Below are positions 26,103 to 39,251 of a DNA stretch of 64,000 bases, in pieces. Every line of letters starts with the position of its first letter. Position 1 is the first letter of the stretch. Origin of the DNA: Aulostomus chinensis (taxonomy: Eukaryota; Chordata; Actinopteri; Syngnathiformes; Aulostomidae); the NCBI GenBank assembly GCA_037954235.1, contig JBBMOA010000003.1, forward strand, positions 4,834,953 to 4,898,952, read 5' to 3'. The notes beneath the pieces were generated by a model. It was not told where the DNA came from. It ran no database searches and was given only the letters and a program-made list of their open reading frames with translations. A program made the translations under genes and the position numbers.

Positions 26103-26460
26103 GTGTTTCTGCACTTTTTTCTTCATTAAAAAAACAAAAACAAAAAACAGTAGGTTGCAATAGGCCAGACCACATTTGGGGGAAAATATCTACCTGATAA
26201 TTTCAAGGTCACCTGACCCCTCCCGCTATGGTTTGCCAGATGAGTATGATGGGATACAAGTTTCTCCACTGATGTTTTAAGCTTTTCTAGTGTCTTGTGT
26301 TTCCATTGACTGTTCAAGAAAAATTTTAAGCAAATATGTTGCAAAAAAGAAAAATGCACATTGTGTTTTCATCAAGTGGTTTGGAGTGACTTAAATGGAC
26401 TACATAATGCTGACAGGATCACCATTGTTATGCATGTCTGTAACTGTGTACAAGTATTCG

Positions 26461-26462
<2 letters not shown>

Positions 26463-26510
<48 letters not shown>
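26463..26510 (+). repeat. (TA)23 microsatellite
   Basis: About 48 bases of nearly pure TA, about 75 bp left of the SINE target duplication at 26587. Confidence 0.93.
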
Positions 26511-26512
<2 letters not shown>

Positions 26513-26586
26513 TTTCTGTAATATGTAATAACATGTTTCTGCCTCATTTATTACACCTGTTGTACTACTCATTTATTAAACTCTGT

Positions 26587-26602
26587 CCTATGACAGCTTT
26601 TC
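26587..26602 (+). repeat. Left 16-bp target duplication of SINE copy 1
   Basis: CCTATGACAGCTTTTC, identical to 27067-27082. It marks the 3' boundary of the minus-strand SINE. Confidence 0.9.
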
Positions 26603-27066
26603 CATCCATCCATGGATCCAAAAGAAAAAAAAAATTGCTTGCATTGAACATTCACACGGCCTTGATGGGGTTCTGCATGTTGAGTTTGCCGCTTCCATCC
26701 ATCCATCCATTTTCTACTACTTATGCTGTTAAGTGTCATGGGGGGGTGGAGTCTATCCCAGCAGCCTTCAGGTTAGAGGAGGGGTTCACCCTGGACGGGT
26801 CACCAGTCCATGGCAGGGCCAACACATAGAGACAGACTACCATTGGCTCTCCCAGTCACACCTACGGTCAATTTAGAGTCTGGATTAACCTCGTCCCCTC
26901 TTGATGTCTTTGGACTGTGGAGGAAGCTGGAGTACCAGAGAGAACCCAGCAGGAACAGGGAGAACATGGAGACTCACACGGAAAGACCCCGTGCTCCAGC
27001 CGGGACTTAAACCCGGAACCTTCTCGCTGTGAGGTGACAGTGCTGACCACTGCACCACCGGGCCGC
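26603..27066 (-). mobile_element. tRNA-derived SINE (family 1, copy 1) with perfect target duplication
   Basis: Inserted on the minus strand between two perfect 16-bp direct repeats, CCTATGACAGCTTTTC (26587-26602 and 27067-27082). The 5' head near 27066 holds a consensus RNA polymerase III A box, TGGTGCAGTGG (27047-27057 on the minus strand), and a B box changed at its CpG (27003-27013). The body contains the common fish-repeat stretches CTTTGGACTGTGG and CACCCTGGACGGG. The usual (ATGG)n tail lies at 26694-26710, but the insertion continues about 91 bases further, through a T10 run on the minus strand (26625-26634), and ends in a second ATGG tract. It is full length at the 5' end and mobilised by target-primed reverse transcription. 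Confidence 0.88.
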
Positions 27067-27082
27067 CCTATGACAGCTTTTC
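27067..27082 (+). repeat. Right 16-bp target duplication of SINE copy 1
   Basis: CCTATGACAGCTTTTC, identical to 26587-26602. It sits directly after the GGCGGC start of the SINE (minus strand). Confidence 0.9.
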
Positions 27083-30000
27083 ATTGGCTAAATTGGTTTG
27101 GAATAAAAAAAAAAACACCCTCTCTTCTCTTTTAATTTCCTTTCAGCTCAGTTGTGGGAACCATTGAATACATAATTGTCTACCAAGCAGTTGGCCTGGT
27201 TGTTGATGAATAAAGTGTGAAAGACACTCAGAAAATCATCACTTATCGAGATGGCACCTAAATATTAAAGCCATTACATCCTGTTCAAATAGATGCTTCC
27301 ACAGCAAATTAATTATTGTCCTCTGAAACAAACAATGTGGTTTGGTCTGATTATTCATTTATTACACAGGCCAAATGCTAATAAGTTGTCAGTAGTTAAA
27401 TAGGTGCTGGGATGGTTGAATAGAGTTATAGTCTGTGTGTGTCTGGGCCTGTATTGACCTCACTCTCTCCTGACTGATGCTAATGGATATTTACATTTGC
27501 TTCGGCAGCGCTCCGACACACAAGAGTTTGATTACATGTTTGTACAGAAGAAGAATTACCCTCAGCTTATGCTGTCATAACGCAAAGATAAGCACTAATA
27601 ATCCCAGCGTCCACTGGGAAAAATAAAACCAGCTTGCTGCTAATGCCCCTCACTGCAATCATATTTCTATCTTAAATCTACTCCTTTCTTTTAGTGTCAC
27701 AGAGACGAGGTTAAGTATGTAATTTACTACCCAAGTCATTCATCCTGCGCTTATCGATTCCATCTCAAATTTAACTTTCAGATCAGCACCGACTCCATTA
27801 GAAAGTAATAACCGGTCAGGTCAATAAGTACGAGCTGTAGGCCTACCAGTAATGTGGAGCTTGAATGTAGGTTTATTGGAATGCACCATTAAGTGCTGGT
27901 GGGATTGGGATGGGGGGTGAGGAGGGGCTGGACATCTATCATCCTGTCCATGTTCAGTCAGCGGTGATGGGAGCAGAATAGGGGACAAAGCACTCCACCA
28001 GTAAATTCATCATCTCCTGATTTTTATCTCTCCTTTAACGGTGAGGGATGAGAGTGTGTGTGTGAGTGTGTGTGTATGTGTGTACATGTGTGTGTATGTG
28101 TGTGTGAGGTGGGGGATTTTAGTGAAATATGGCCCTCCTATTAGCCTGACCCGAGCATCAATAAGACGTCACTCCCCGTTCGCCACGCTCCACTTATCGA
28201 AAGATTCAGGTATGGCAGCTGATATGATTTGGGAGTGAACCATTTAGATTTGTATATGGCTGAGGGGAGGCGGGGGGGGGCATTCAGGGAGCAAATGAAG
28301 ATTGAAAATAAAGGTGAGCCACATGGTATTCAAATCCAAACTCTGTTGAAGTTTATTCAAATGGTTGGAGTTCCTGGTGATTGTTGGCGGTACCGTTGTG
28401 TGCTGGAGCCATGAGAACCAAAGCCATATTTGAATAAGAAATGGGATTGAACTGTTTTTTTCGTTGGGTCGAAAGAAACGTTATCTGACCACGCTGAAAC
28501 ATTTAGGTGAGTTAGAAAATGCGAGCCTTTGCTGAGGGATAGATTGTATTCACAGTAAAGCAGTCAACAAGTCGAGGGAGGTAAAAATAAATAACAGAAA
28601 AGTCTAAACTCAAAAAAGGCGACTTGAACGCTTGAACACTGGCAAAGGGACCAGAACTGAAAAAGTTTATTGCAAGTTACCATTTTTCAGTCCAAAATGA
28701 CAGAAAATTCTGCATGTGGATGTTGCCATCGATCAATAAATGAAGAGTCCTTCGGAGTTCTTTGGAAGCAGGAAATACATGAAAAAAAAAATGAGGAGGG
28801 ATGAGGAGGGCACCAAACACCAAAATGAAGCTGAAATGTTTGAAGGATATGAACAAGCATGACTTGAGAACTGTGCAGGTCATTCTGGGCCTTCAACAGC
28901 CTCCAAGCTCTGTAGTTGGGCAGCGTTTCATCCGTCTCGCCAAGCTCACTTCTGCTCTATGAATCATATCCAAGGTTCCATCTTACTCATCCTTGTTGGC
29001 TTTCATCTTTTTTTAAATAACCTATTTGTTGCTGTACGTTATGGTAACAAAATGAACCTGATGGTCTCCGGAGGTCCTGGGGGTTCACCGACACGAGTTA
29101 GTCTGTCCTCGATTGAGACAAGATGGAAACAAGCGATCAGAAGAGTTCTAATTCGGTCCATCCATCTTTTATGTCTCATTCCTGTCTTTTATCCAGGACA
29201 ATAGTGAGAGCACCAATAAAAGACGAGGAGGGACTAGAAGGAACTCAGTGACTGCACCATGTCAGGAGATGGATGAGTGTCAGTCTGCTACTGAGGGCCG
29301 TCATGGCTTTTTCTGGTCCCAGCAGGACTCATCTCAACCGCTCCTCCTCCTCACGGGATCAGCAGATTTTAATGAGTAGAACTCAGTTAGGAGTGAGACA
29401 GACTGATACAAGATACTCACCAACTTCCTCTCCTCGCTGAAAGCTCCTGGCTGCTGACGGGGAGCGTGGCTTCTTTTTCCACTGAGGGCTTTCACTGTGA
29501 TTAAGGGATTTTTTTCCCCTCCTTCTCCTTCAGGCACATTAACATTTAATTTGGAATATTATGTCACCACGGGGCTGCCTGTGTAGTCACAGTGGTGTGA
29601 ACACAATACAAGATCAGCCTGTGATAGCAAGCTTGTACTTCCAGCCCAGGTGCCTCCTGTATTCTTGTTCTGATTAGATTTTGGAACACTTCACTGCTTA
29701 CATCTGTTCAAAGACTAAATTAGGACGGATACTTAATTATAACTGAAATCTTTACAATGTCATACACAGTGCATTCAACCAGGAGGTATATCTGACAGAT
29801 TGAATAATGTTTTAGTGACCTTATCAGTAAAATTAGTGACATTTATTCATGTTTACACACTGCATCTTCATAACAGGAGAAAAAGTGGAACCATCAAAAC
29901 TCCAGAGTCCCTCGACAAGTCTGTGATAAAACTCAGCATCCACCGTCCAAGTGGAGCTCTGATTCTATTTTAAAAAGTACGTCAAAGACGAAAACTGACA

Positions 30001-30373
30001 GACAGTTGGTTTGGAATGAGAGGAAAACTTCCAGAGATTTTGTGGACAAGACTGAAATTAACAACCAAATGGTTACAATGTGACTAAACAATTTAGTAAC
30101 AAGACTCAGCCTAAATAATAAACTGGTGTCCCACATTCACTTCCAACAACATTAACTCATGAATTAATGTCGTGGTTTTCCAGTGTAAAGGAGCTGGAGT
30201 GTAATATCCTGACAGGCAAACTGTCAGTTGTGGAACAGAGCAAAAACTCATTCAAAAAATAATGATGAAAATAATAAAATTGTGAAATGACAGTCAATAG
30301 AAATGCAACAAAATTTGTCATGGGAACTCACGCGGTCTCACAGGGCACCGGCATACCTTTTATGCGATGAGAT
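27083..30373. other. Intron, long unique stretch
   Basis: 27150-27880 is notably free of repeats and could hold conserved elements (CATTTATTACACAGGCC, TTTGATTACATG). A GT-rich patch lies at 28053-28106. No gene seen. Confidence 0.5.
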
Positions 30374-31008
30374 GTTGCTAGTTGCTTTTAAAAGTAACAA
30401 ATTACTTTCAAACATAATTTTCTGTGTAGAGAAATAGATTACCTAGAATACCGTTTTTTTTGTTTTGTTTTTTTTGCATACTTTCACCACAGTAACTGCA
30501 GTAGTAAGACTAGATTTTTGAAAAATGGAAGGGTGTAATTCACAGCCTCGTTTATGAACACTTTATTTGGGCTAAAATGGAGAGGGTGGATTTTTGATGA
30601 CTGTTGACTTGAAAGTATCTCCAGATTTGAGAAGCAATGAGGAGAAACAGGAAATTCCCTTCAAACACAATTGACTCTCAAACTGTATGTCAACAAAATA
30701 AGACATTTATATTCTTCCATCTTAAATGGGCAGTCGGCATCATATTTTATTATTTTTCTTTCGCGTTAACGTATTTTTTAATTGGTCTTAGTCTTTAAGT
30801 GTGTTTTGATGTGTACTACCAGGTTGTGGTAACATTCAAGGGATCAATAACATGCAGTATTTGTGCGTCTGGAAATTTGTGATTTTGAAACCAAACGACA
30901 TTCTGCATTGCATCTTTACATCTAAATTTTACGAGGAGTGTTTTATAATATTCTGCGACTGCTTCAACCTCACATATTCTTGTAATGCATTACTTCTGTA
31001 ACGCGTTA
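30374..31008. mobile_element. Degraded hAT-like repeat remnant
   Basis: The left part (30374-30411) has GTTGCTAGTTGCTTTTAAAA and onward. The right part (30981-31008) has TGTAATGCATTACTTCTGTA followed by ACGCGTTA. Both resemble the alternating TAACGCGTTAC / GTAATGCATTAC ends of a common teleost hAT-type repeat, but the CAGTGTTGGGAG terminus is missing on both sides. The middle is unrecognised. Call based on remembered motif style only. Confidence 0.35.
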
Positions 31009-32598
31009 AACTGGTTTTGGCGGGGTTTTACTGGCAGGTTGACTGTGAAAGTGGGTGAACAGTGACACATCAGTGACTTCATTTACATATTGTTGTTGAT
31101 TTGTAGATTGTTATAAATTGCTGCGTTTGTGATTGAACTGTAGATTCGGTGTCTGCTCCCTGCGGGTTGTTATGGAGACTCACGAGCCTCCATCAGTCCT
31201 TCCGTCACGCACAGACATGGTGTTTGTGATAGTTGCCTCTAATCAGTCTCCTCAGCGCTCCGGCAGGCGAGATGCGAGGTGTGTTATTCTATCAGACAGG
31301 ATTACATGCACACATACACTGCAGAGGAGCAGCTCACTTGGTGGGATTTCATCACTGACAAAACAGTTCTGTCATCAAACTGGAAACACCAAACTCCAGT
31401 TGCTCTCATCGTGACAGGTGAGGCTGCTTTGATCTCGGCTCCCTTTTTTAAACGACAGTTTTCATCCATTACTTGAATTCAGTAAAGCCACGGCGTGTCA
31501 TCCTGTCTAGACTCTGCTGAATTATCATGCCTTTGAGGCAGAATTATATTTCAGGAGTGCTACATTCAACATTTAGTCTTACCGTGATAACAGCGCTTCG
31601 GGAGCCTCGCTGTGTCTGACCTATGTTCTGTTGGTATTGATGACAGTAATTGAATATTCTAAACACTTGACAACCTATTTGTTGATCTGATAATGTGCCT
31701 CAGGCACCAGAAAATGCTAAAAGAAACGTATTAGGAACAATTTCAGATTCATATGAACCTGTGCCCATCTCAGCTGTTGGGATTCAGAGCAGCTTTTTCA
31801 GCCGCTGTGTTCATTGCTCATGCATGTTCCAAGCTGAACCACAGTCTTTACCAACTCCTTCCTTGGCTGAGCTCATGTGGTTCACATGCTAAACCCGTTT
31901 TCTGCTCTCCAGGACACTGAACTAACGACCATTCTAACTACCATGTGTGAACGTTTGCTTGGTCATTACTGTCAAATCACTTGTTTTCTGAATTGCGTTT
32001 GGATTTGAATGGTTTTGCTAAGTTTGACATCAGTTGTACCCGACTAATTGCAAATGTGGCCCGACTCATATGTTGATCATCGAGCAGCCTCAACTTGTCA
32101 TTGTTCATCAGAAACTTGGTTGCATTGGGACGCTGCTTGTTTGTCTTGCCACCTCCCCTCTCACCCACTTCAAATAGAATTTCAAGCTACAAACATGAGC
32201 AAACATGTATTAGAAATCTCGCAGTATTTCTTACAGAAAAGAAGGCACCTTGTCCATTGACGTAAGACGTGAGAAGCGTGAGAAAGCGTCTGCATTTGAC
32301 GCGCTGGGAGTGCTTGTACTTGATGTTGTGGGGCGAGAACATTTCACCGCTGGTTCTCTTTATTGAAGGAACAAATCATTCTGTTGACTTCATTCTGCAC
32401 TTTCTAACAAAACCAGAAGCACTTGAAGATTGCAGTACACATAACAACCTGAAGAGGCTGCAAGCTGGGTGAGGGCTTTTATCCTCCTGCTCTCTTCAAC
32501 AGCTCTGTTACACCGTCATGCAACTTTTGAGGAGCATGCATGTCATTAGATATTGAGCCTGGGATTCAGAAACTGTAACTGAAGATTGCCTGTAGTGG

Positions 32599-32619
32599 TA
32601 CACACACACACACACACAC
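32599..32619 (+). repeat. (CA)10 microsatellite
   Basis: About 21 bases of CA. Confidence 0.9.
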
Positions 32620-33014
32620 TGTCCCACCTCCTGAGCGCCTTCCAGGCCACCTCCACCCCTCATCTCCCTTCATAATTAGATTGGGCTGCTCCCAAAAGAA
32701 ATACATTTGCCAGGTTACGCTTTTTTTTAATCTGTCGTTCCAAGGAGTGGCTCCAGCGGCTCTAGTCATTTATTAGCTGGATTCACCTCACCACTCCCAC
32801 ACCTTATCACAAATTGCTGGGAGCAGGTTAACACTAAACGCCTAATTGACAGAATATTTATACGTTGCCACCAGTCAGTCTCGCTGCGAGGGGCCGCCGA
32901 CTTGTTCAAGAGCTGTCTGGCGCTGAGACGCACTGCTGGGGATTCAATGTTTTCAAGGTATTTTTTTCCTCTTTTGGAGTCATTCAATGGATATTTCACT
33001 TATTTTTTTTTTAA

Positions 33015-33225
33015 TTAAGGCAGAGCGTTCCAGAAAATCACAGGCATTATTACTTGCATATTAATGAAATTAGCTTGGAACAGGAAACTCACACAAAATC
33101 ATGCGGAGCCAGAACCATATTTATTTCCTGTAAGACTCCAACTAAATATGGGGTGAGTAAACTTCCACCCTGTAATTGCTGATTAATGATCCCCTTGTAA
33201 TTACTACAGATAAGTGGCTGCACTT
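33015..33225. promoter_or_regulatory. Candidate homeodomain/POU cluster
   Basis: Contains TTGCATATTAATGAAATTAG (33054-33073) and GTAATTGCTGATTAATGATC (33172-33191) with a further GTAATTAC (33198-33205). The sequence between is non-repetitive and non-coding. Motif-based call. Confidence 0.3.
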
Positions 33226-36200
33226 GTGCGTATTGGTTCATCTATGCACACACAAACTCAACATTACAGCCCTCTCAGTGGATTTTAGGATGAGCCAACA
33301 CAACGGATCCCATGCAGGAGGGATTTGCTGAGAGTGCACGTCTTTTTCATCTCAACTTATTTCATTTAACTCCAGTAGTTGGACTGGATAACCATCTTGG
33401 AATTTTTCATTCATGCCTACGTTTTACACACTTAAGAACCTTCAGATGACTACTGTTTGCAAGTTACGATCAAGATATTTCCCCAGTGTCCAGAGTGTGC
33501 ATCACCTGGATGAATTTAACACTTGACAATTTTGTAATGTTTGAACCTTCAAGTTGTACAAATGAGAAACTGGCAATGCATGTGCAAACAGTTATTGGGG
33601 CCAATTCCATGTTGGCAAACTTTGGTCATAAGTCCGCAGGTCCACGTTTCTATTGTCTTCTATGGATATTGGTAAGGTACTCCAGAACATTCATCATGAC
33701 CCAACAATGATGACATTGTGGGTTTAGAATCAAACACATATCTGGATCCACTTTCCCGACTGAGTGCAGAGATTTGACGCAGGACCTTGAAAACTCTGGT
33801 TAGAAGAGCGACAGCTGCTTCCAATCAGGGTCAGCGAGGATGAGGAGGACTGCTAATCGAGATCCTCAATCTGATCCATTTGATGACCTTCGACGGAGGT
33901 ATGCTAACACTCCCCACCCAGTCCTATTCTTGTTGCTAAGCTAACTAGTGGTCAGCTCGTCTCGCTGGGTCTCAGCTACCTAATGCACAGTAAATTTAAG
34001 AAAACTGATGAAATTTAGCGCATTTTACCAGCAAACAGTGAAAGACTTTTTTTTTTATTGTTTCATTGTAAATATTTAATTAGAGGCATAAGCCAATTTA
34101 AAACTTCACTGCAACACGGAAAAGCTGTCGCAATGATAATTATTTTAGACAAGATTCTCCTCCTCGGTGAGGGTCTAAACTCTGACAAATAATTACTGAC
34201 CAACTTGTGATGGCCAGGTTTATTATCAATTAACCATTTGCAACTGGAGGTGTTGAACTGCAGACTTTGACTTGATTTTTAACAGCTTACAATGAAGCGG
34301 CGGTCGCCAGTGTGAATGCTTCATTGAGAAAATATGATTGTGAAGAGTTTGCTAGTCTCCTCATTTGTCATTGAGGGCGTGATGAGGTTAAATCTGTCAC
34401 CAACTTTGACACGTCCAGCCCACGTTGACTCGTCGGCTCAAACACCTTTAACCAACCAGCCTGCCTTGACTCACTATCAGTCTCAACATGCCATACTTCA
34501 TGTCATGCATCTGTTTTGTTGCTGCCAAATTTGCCTGATTTTGTCACCATGATGATTGTAATGTTGGAGAAATGGGTTCAAAATTTGGAATTAGCCACCG
34601 CTTTTGTATCGAGGAAAAAGTCCTTCCTTCATGAGAGCGTCTGTTTCTCCCTGCCATCTAGGTGTGATGTTAGCATCTGCTCTGCATGCTATCAAGCTGG
34701 AGTCATGCATAAAGGTTAATTTGTGTATCTCAGAGAGAAATGCCCCGGAGACATGTTGCATTCACACTCTGATGGTAAAGTGTGTCGCTGTTCCCCTGGA
34801 AAACCTGGTTGGATGATCAAGCATGTTTATTAAATTTACATCTTTTTTTTTGTCTTCTTTCAGGTTGCAGTCTGATTACACAGGATTAAATTTATTGGTG
34901 CAAACAGTTATTTTTTTCCTATAGCAGCCTCCCAGAGAGGGAAGAGCAGCTTTAACATGAGCTGGTAGCGGGTGGCGAGGTCCATATTCATCACCAGCTC
35001 CAGCCCTCTAGAGGCAGGGGTGGGCAGGATGCTTGGTGGGGATGGAGCTTGAGGGAGTTGATGACCCCGGAGGAGGCGTTAATCGAATTTCTCGCTGTCC
35101 GGCACTCAAGCGCATCCTCACTGCGGAGAGATTATGCCCCACAAACTCTCAGCGCTTGCCAAAGTCTCTGTTTATCAGCTCACCGAGGCTACTGCAAATA
35201 CACCTTTAAAAGCTCTGGCTGCAGTTAGCTTGCTGCATCTCATCCATTCAGGTGTCTTAATCTTATCAGGAGAGCTTCTTTATTCCAATCTCCTCTCTTC
35301 ATTGTCATATTTGTCAGGGTGAGCCAGGGTCAGGAGAGTGAGAAGCAAAGATACAGAGAGCCAGCGAGTCAAAACAGAAAATCCACAATACTTTAGAATA
35401 TTTAACTCTAGCACCCAGCACGATGACACATCCTTGACTGTTTGGGTTGAATACAGCAGAGAAAGCTCTCTAGTCACAAATGAAGCGTATTCCTGCTGGA
35501 GTAAATCAATCCCCTACCAGATCATCTAGTTTGACTCTGAAAACTTACCCAGTAGGATTTCTGACAGACTTACCTTCTCCACATATTTTAAAAGTCCAGT
35601 TTGAGGACTAAAAGGTTGCATCGACCCATGCGAAAGTCCTGAGTGACGGTGGGAGAAAGACAGACCTGGTTCAATTGAGGCAAAGGGAGACAAACCCTCA
35701 GTGTTGAGACATTTACGTCAGAGCAGATGTGCCAAGTCCAATAGCAGTTCATTAAGTGGGAAACACAAATGGAGTGCGAGGGTTTGACAGACATATGGCT
35801 TTGCCAATATTTGGGGCAGAGAGTAGTGTTTTATTAAGAACTGGACATTGTGAAGACAGTGTCACCCACGTCTGACAACATTGATTTCTTTGCTTAATGT
35901 GTGGTGCAACAAACCCACACAAATAACCCCAATACTGACTGAGCTTTAATGAATCCTGACACTTTATACAGGCTTATTCCTGCACTTTTGCCTGTTGTTT
36001 GGTTCGTTCTGACTGAGATGAGCCCAGTTGCTTCTCAGGTTGAATGTATAAAGAGTTTGGAGCACATTAGCGTGGGAGTGTTGTTGTCTGGCACCAGTGA
36101 CACAATAAAACCAGCCAGTGAGTCCAGCAGAGTTAAAGATCCAGGAGTTTGATGTAAAAGCTCCCTTGAATCATCTGACCTTGACTCTGGTGGTGATGCA

Positions 36201-36501
36201 GCCAACTATTGATTGATCACAAAGTATCCAATTGTGGAAAGGTTTTTCACCACCAGTTCGCCAGCTTTTTCAGCCCAGACACTACGTCACCATGAAAAAT
36301 GCTCAATAAACTAACATTCAAACAAATATTTATAATTTAAAAGTTTTCCATATGTTAATGAGGCATTATCTAATGTGCAAATGTACACTTACAGAAGTAA
36401 ATGTGAAGCTAAAAAATCTTGAAACTGTATGACTCCATATGTCAGTAAATACTCCACTTCTTTAGAATACCATGCCATGGAAGGGAAGGGAACTAGAAGG
36501 G

Positions 36502-36504
<3 letters not shown>

Positions 36505-36543
<39 letters not shown>
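36505..36543 (+). repeat. (TG)19 microsatellite
   Basis: Thirty-nine bases of perfect TG. Confidence 0.95.
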
Positions 36544-36545
<2 letters not shown>

Positions 36546-39183
36546 CCTGCATTTAATCTCCACTGTGGCAATGAAAACACAAGACATTTCACCCAAATTC
36601 TTTCACGATCCATGTTTTCTCTTTTGTCGTCTCGTTTTTTTGTTGTCGTTTTGCTTTTAGTTTTTGCAGTCATCTTGACGTTGTTCTAGAATGTTTTTAT
36701 AGTTTTGCTGCTACACAAAAAAAAAAAAACAGTCCAAACCAATGGATGAAGGTTAACAGAAGCCCTTCCATAAAAAGCTGCAGAATCCAGATTGACTGCA
36801 ATTAAACAGCTACGTTCGCTGTCTGTCAGTGAGAGGGACTCAGTTGGCGAATTCAGGGGAAAAAACTCCTTTTACAAAAACTGAATGGACACATAATGGA
36901 CCCCGAAGTACCCGGTAGTCTGGCAGTTTTTCAGATTTTTCTCTCAGGAGTTTTGGATGCTGACAGGCCTGGAGCTTCCACAGAGACGGAGACCAAGACC
37001 TCAGGCTGACAGCGGCCTCACTGTTAATTTTGCATCACATACTGACGTTGTTAACTTGAGACGATGTGATGTCAGCCAGAATCACTTTTGTCATTGTAAA
37101 CTCAGCGTTCACTGGAGAGCGTCTACAGCAGAAATGTATTTATTTTTTTCGCCTCATATGATGTCTGACACCCGTTCAGACAAGTTAAGGCTATGGACTG
37201 AATCTTTGTCTTTATATTTTTTGAGGACGAAATCATGATGTTTCCCTGAAATCAATGTTAAAGTGACCGTCTGCCCGTTTTGGCACCTGGAGAAGAGTGA
37301 GGCTAGTAAGAGTATGCTTAAAACAAAAATTAAGAATAAATACCTCAGCCCTTGAATATCAACTGGATGAAGTGAGCTGGACTGTTTTGCACTCTCCAAA
37401 TCATAAAAATACATATAATTTTCTTTTCTTCATTTCAGCTGCGGAAAAGCACGATGACAAGGCTGGGGGGCGGGGTCAGGAAATGATTTGTGTGTGGGGG
37501 GTCAGAGTACCACCCTGTACAGATCCTTGTGTGTATGCGCGTATGAGTGTGTCTGTGTGTGTAGGCTGGAAGCAGTGATTCACTAATGTTGTGTTGTTAA
37601 TGAAGGGGTTTGCGTGCCTCTGGGCTCAAAGGCATATTGGTAGAAGAGGTGTATTGAATCAGCACTGACCTGCAAGGTTAACTCTTTGGCGAGGGAGAGG
37701 AGAGCAGCGTGCCCAGAAGCTATCGATTCACAATCACTCATCTGCTTGGCCTTCCTTATCTTCCACTCTGACACTAACTCAAGTATGCATTTGATTTTTC
37801 CTTCCCTATCTCCAGCTCTTCCCCTCCGGTCCTACGCAGTGTTGCCTCATTTAGGTGTTTCTTGTTCTTCACATTTTATTTTAATGCCTCTCTAATGCTA
37901 CATGGTGCCCATCTTTCTCCTCAGTTGTCAAGACAATTCTTTTGTTCACACAGGGGAGAAAGTAAGCTGCTTAATTTCATGTTCGCTCCTACCCCTCGAT
38001 TGAACGAGTGATAATTGGCAGACTGTAGGTGTCTCAGCTTGATGCAATACGCGTTAATCCATTCACCATCCCAAATGACGCAAGGACAAAGTAATGTGTG
38101 TGAGGTTTGATCTACAGCTCTTTGTTTAAGACTTCAATGTCCACAAGATACCACCTCAACATGTCTAAATTCAAAGCGCCTGTGTTACCCTTTTGCTTCC
38201 TTATAAGGCTTTAACATCCTCCACTCTTGGTGAAACTCCTCCAACATTGATTTGCTTTATCTGTGCAGCCGTATTTAGTTTTGACCATCTGCTTCCTGCT
38301 TTGTCACTTGTCTCATAGCCATGATTGACCTGTCAAATTGTCAACAGAAAATGCAGCATTCAAACAAGAAATCAGTTGGCCAATTAACACCTCTGAGGGT
38401 TTCAACCACGCGGCCTCCTCAACAAAGAAAAGTTAGAGCTCTCCTGGTCACATGCAGGCTTTGAGTAATCAAACTTTGTCAAGGAACCGGTGTGAGCTAA
38501 AGTTGTAGAGATAAAAATACCCCAAAAAGTGAGTTGGATGTTAAATATTCATCTTGCCTCAATGAATTCACCAGGACCACCTTGAACATCTAGACTGTAC
38601 TCCCATCACCAGCCTTGAAATGTACCACCGCTCGTCATCCCTTTGAAGAAGCAGCACATCAACTTCATCGATAAGTTAGTCGTGAATATCTAAGTGTTGA
38701 TAACAGACTGTGTCATGTGTTATTTATTGAGAAAAAACATGCTAAAGATTCCAGTTTTTCCCAGACATCAATAATGATAAATAATCATTGGGGTAAGCTG
38801 AATAAATGCAAAGACATATAGCGAATGCCGATGCCTCCGTGACTGATGTGGGGTTCACATCTCGTTGTGTGAAGTTCAAAAGATGTGAATTAGATGCTGA
38901 AACCATTCAAAAAAATGAACACAAACCCCCATGGGAGGTTTTGGAGGACAAGACATGCAGCAGTCTGCACCACCGTCCTGAAAACACCAAATGCAGGAAT
39001 ATGTTTTGGAAAAATGCTTCAAGAAGACTGTTGGATCTAAGACAGGTAGCCTCTCTGGAAGCGTCAGTAGCTGGTGACTGTGTTCAATGTGAGGCTGTGT
39101 TCAGCAACCATCCCAGCACATTTTAACATAAAGCTCCCAGTCAAGCACAGTCAGGAACGCATCCAGGGCTGATGCTACAGTCA
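36544..39183. other. Intron, no gene seen
   Basis: An acceptor-like CTTCATTTCAG at 37429-37439 leads into a frame with no recognisable protein and no donor. The 106-codon frame at 38806-39126 has no family resemblance. Confidence 0.5.
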
Positions 39184-39192
39184 ACAAGTCCC

Positions 39193-39251
39193 ATCCCTCC
39201 ATCCATCCATCACTTCACCCTGGACGGGTCGCCAGTCCATCGCAGGGCGCG
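39193..39251 (-). mobile_element. 59-bp SINE insertion (family 1, copy 3), heavily truncated
   Basis: Contains only the TCCATCCATCC tail and the stretch CACCCTGGACGGGTCGCCAG, with an internal deletion between them. It is flanked by a 9-bp direct repeat ACAAGTCCC (39184-39192 and 39252-39260). The duplication indicates a genuine short retro-insertion and not decay of a larger copy. Same orientation as copy 2, which starts about 315 bp downstream. Confidence 0.7.

Larger units (their letters stand above)
31009..36504. other. Intron, no gene seen
   Basis: Contains the CA tract at 32599 and the motif cluster at 33015. Part of 34920-35140 is more GC-rich, but shows no open frame with splice sites. 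Confidence 0.55.

Noticed and set aside
29158..29205. Possible SINE tail (TCCATCCATC)
   Set aside because: Only ten bases match; no body sequence or target duplication.
37440..37578. Possible exon after CTTCATTTCAG
   Set aside because: No donor, low-complexity GT-rich end and no protein resemblance.
38806..39126. 106-codon frame
   Set aside because: No recognisable domain and no exon signals; ends just before SINE sequence.
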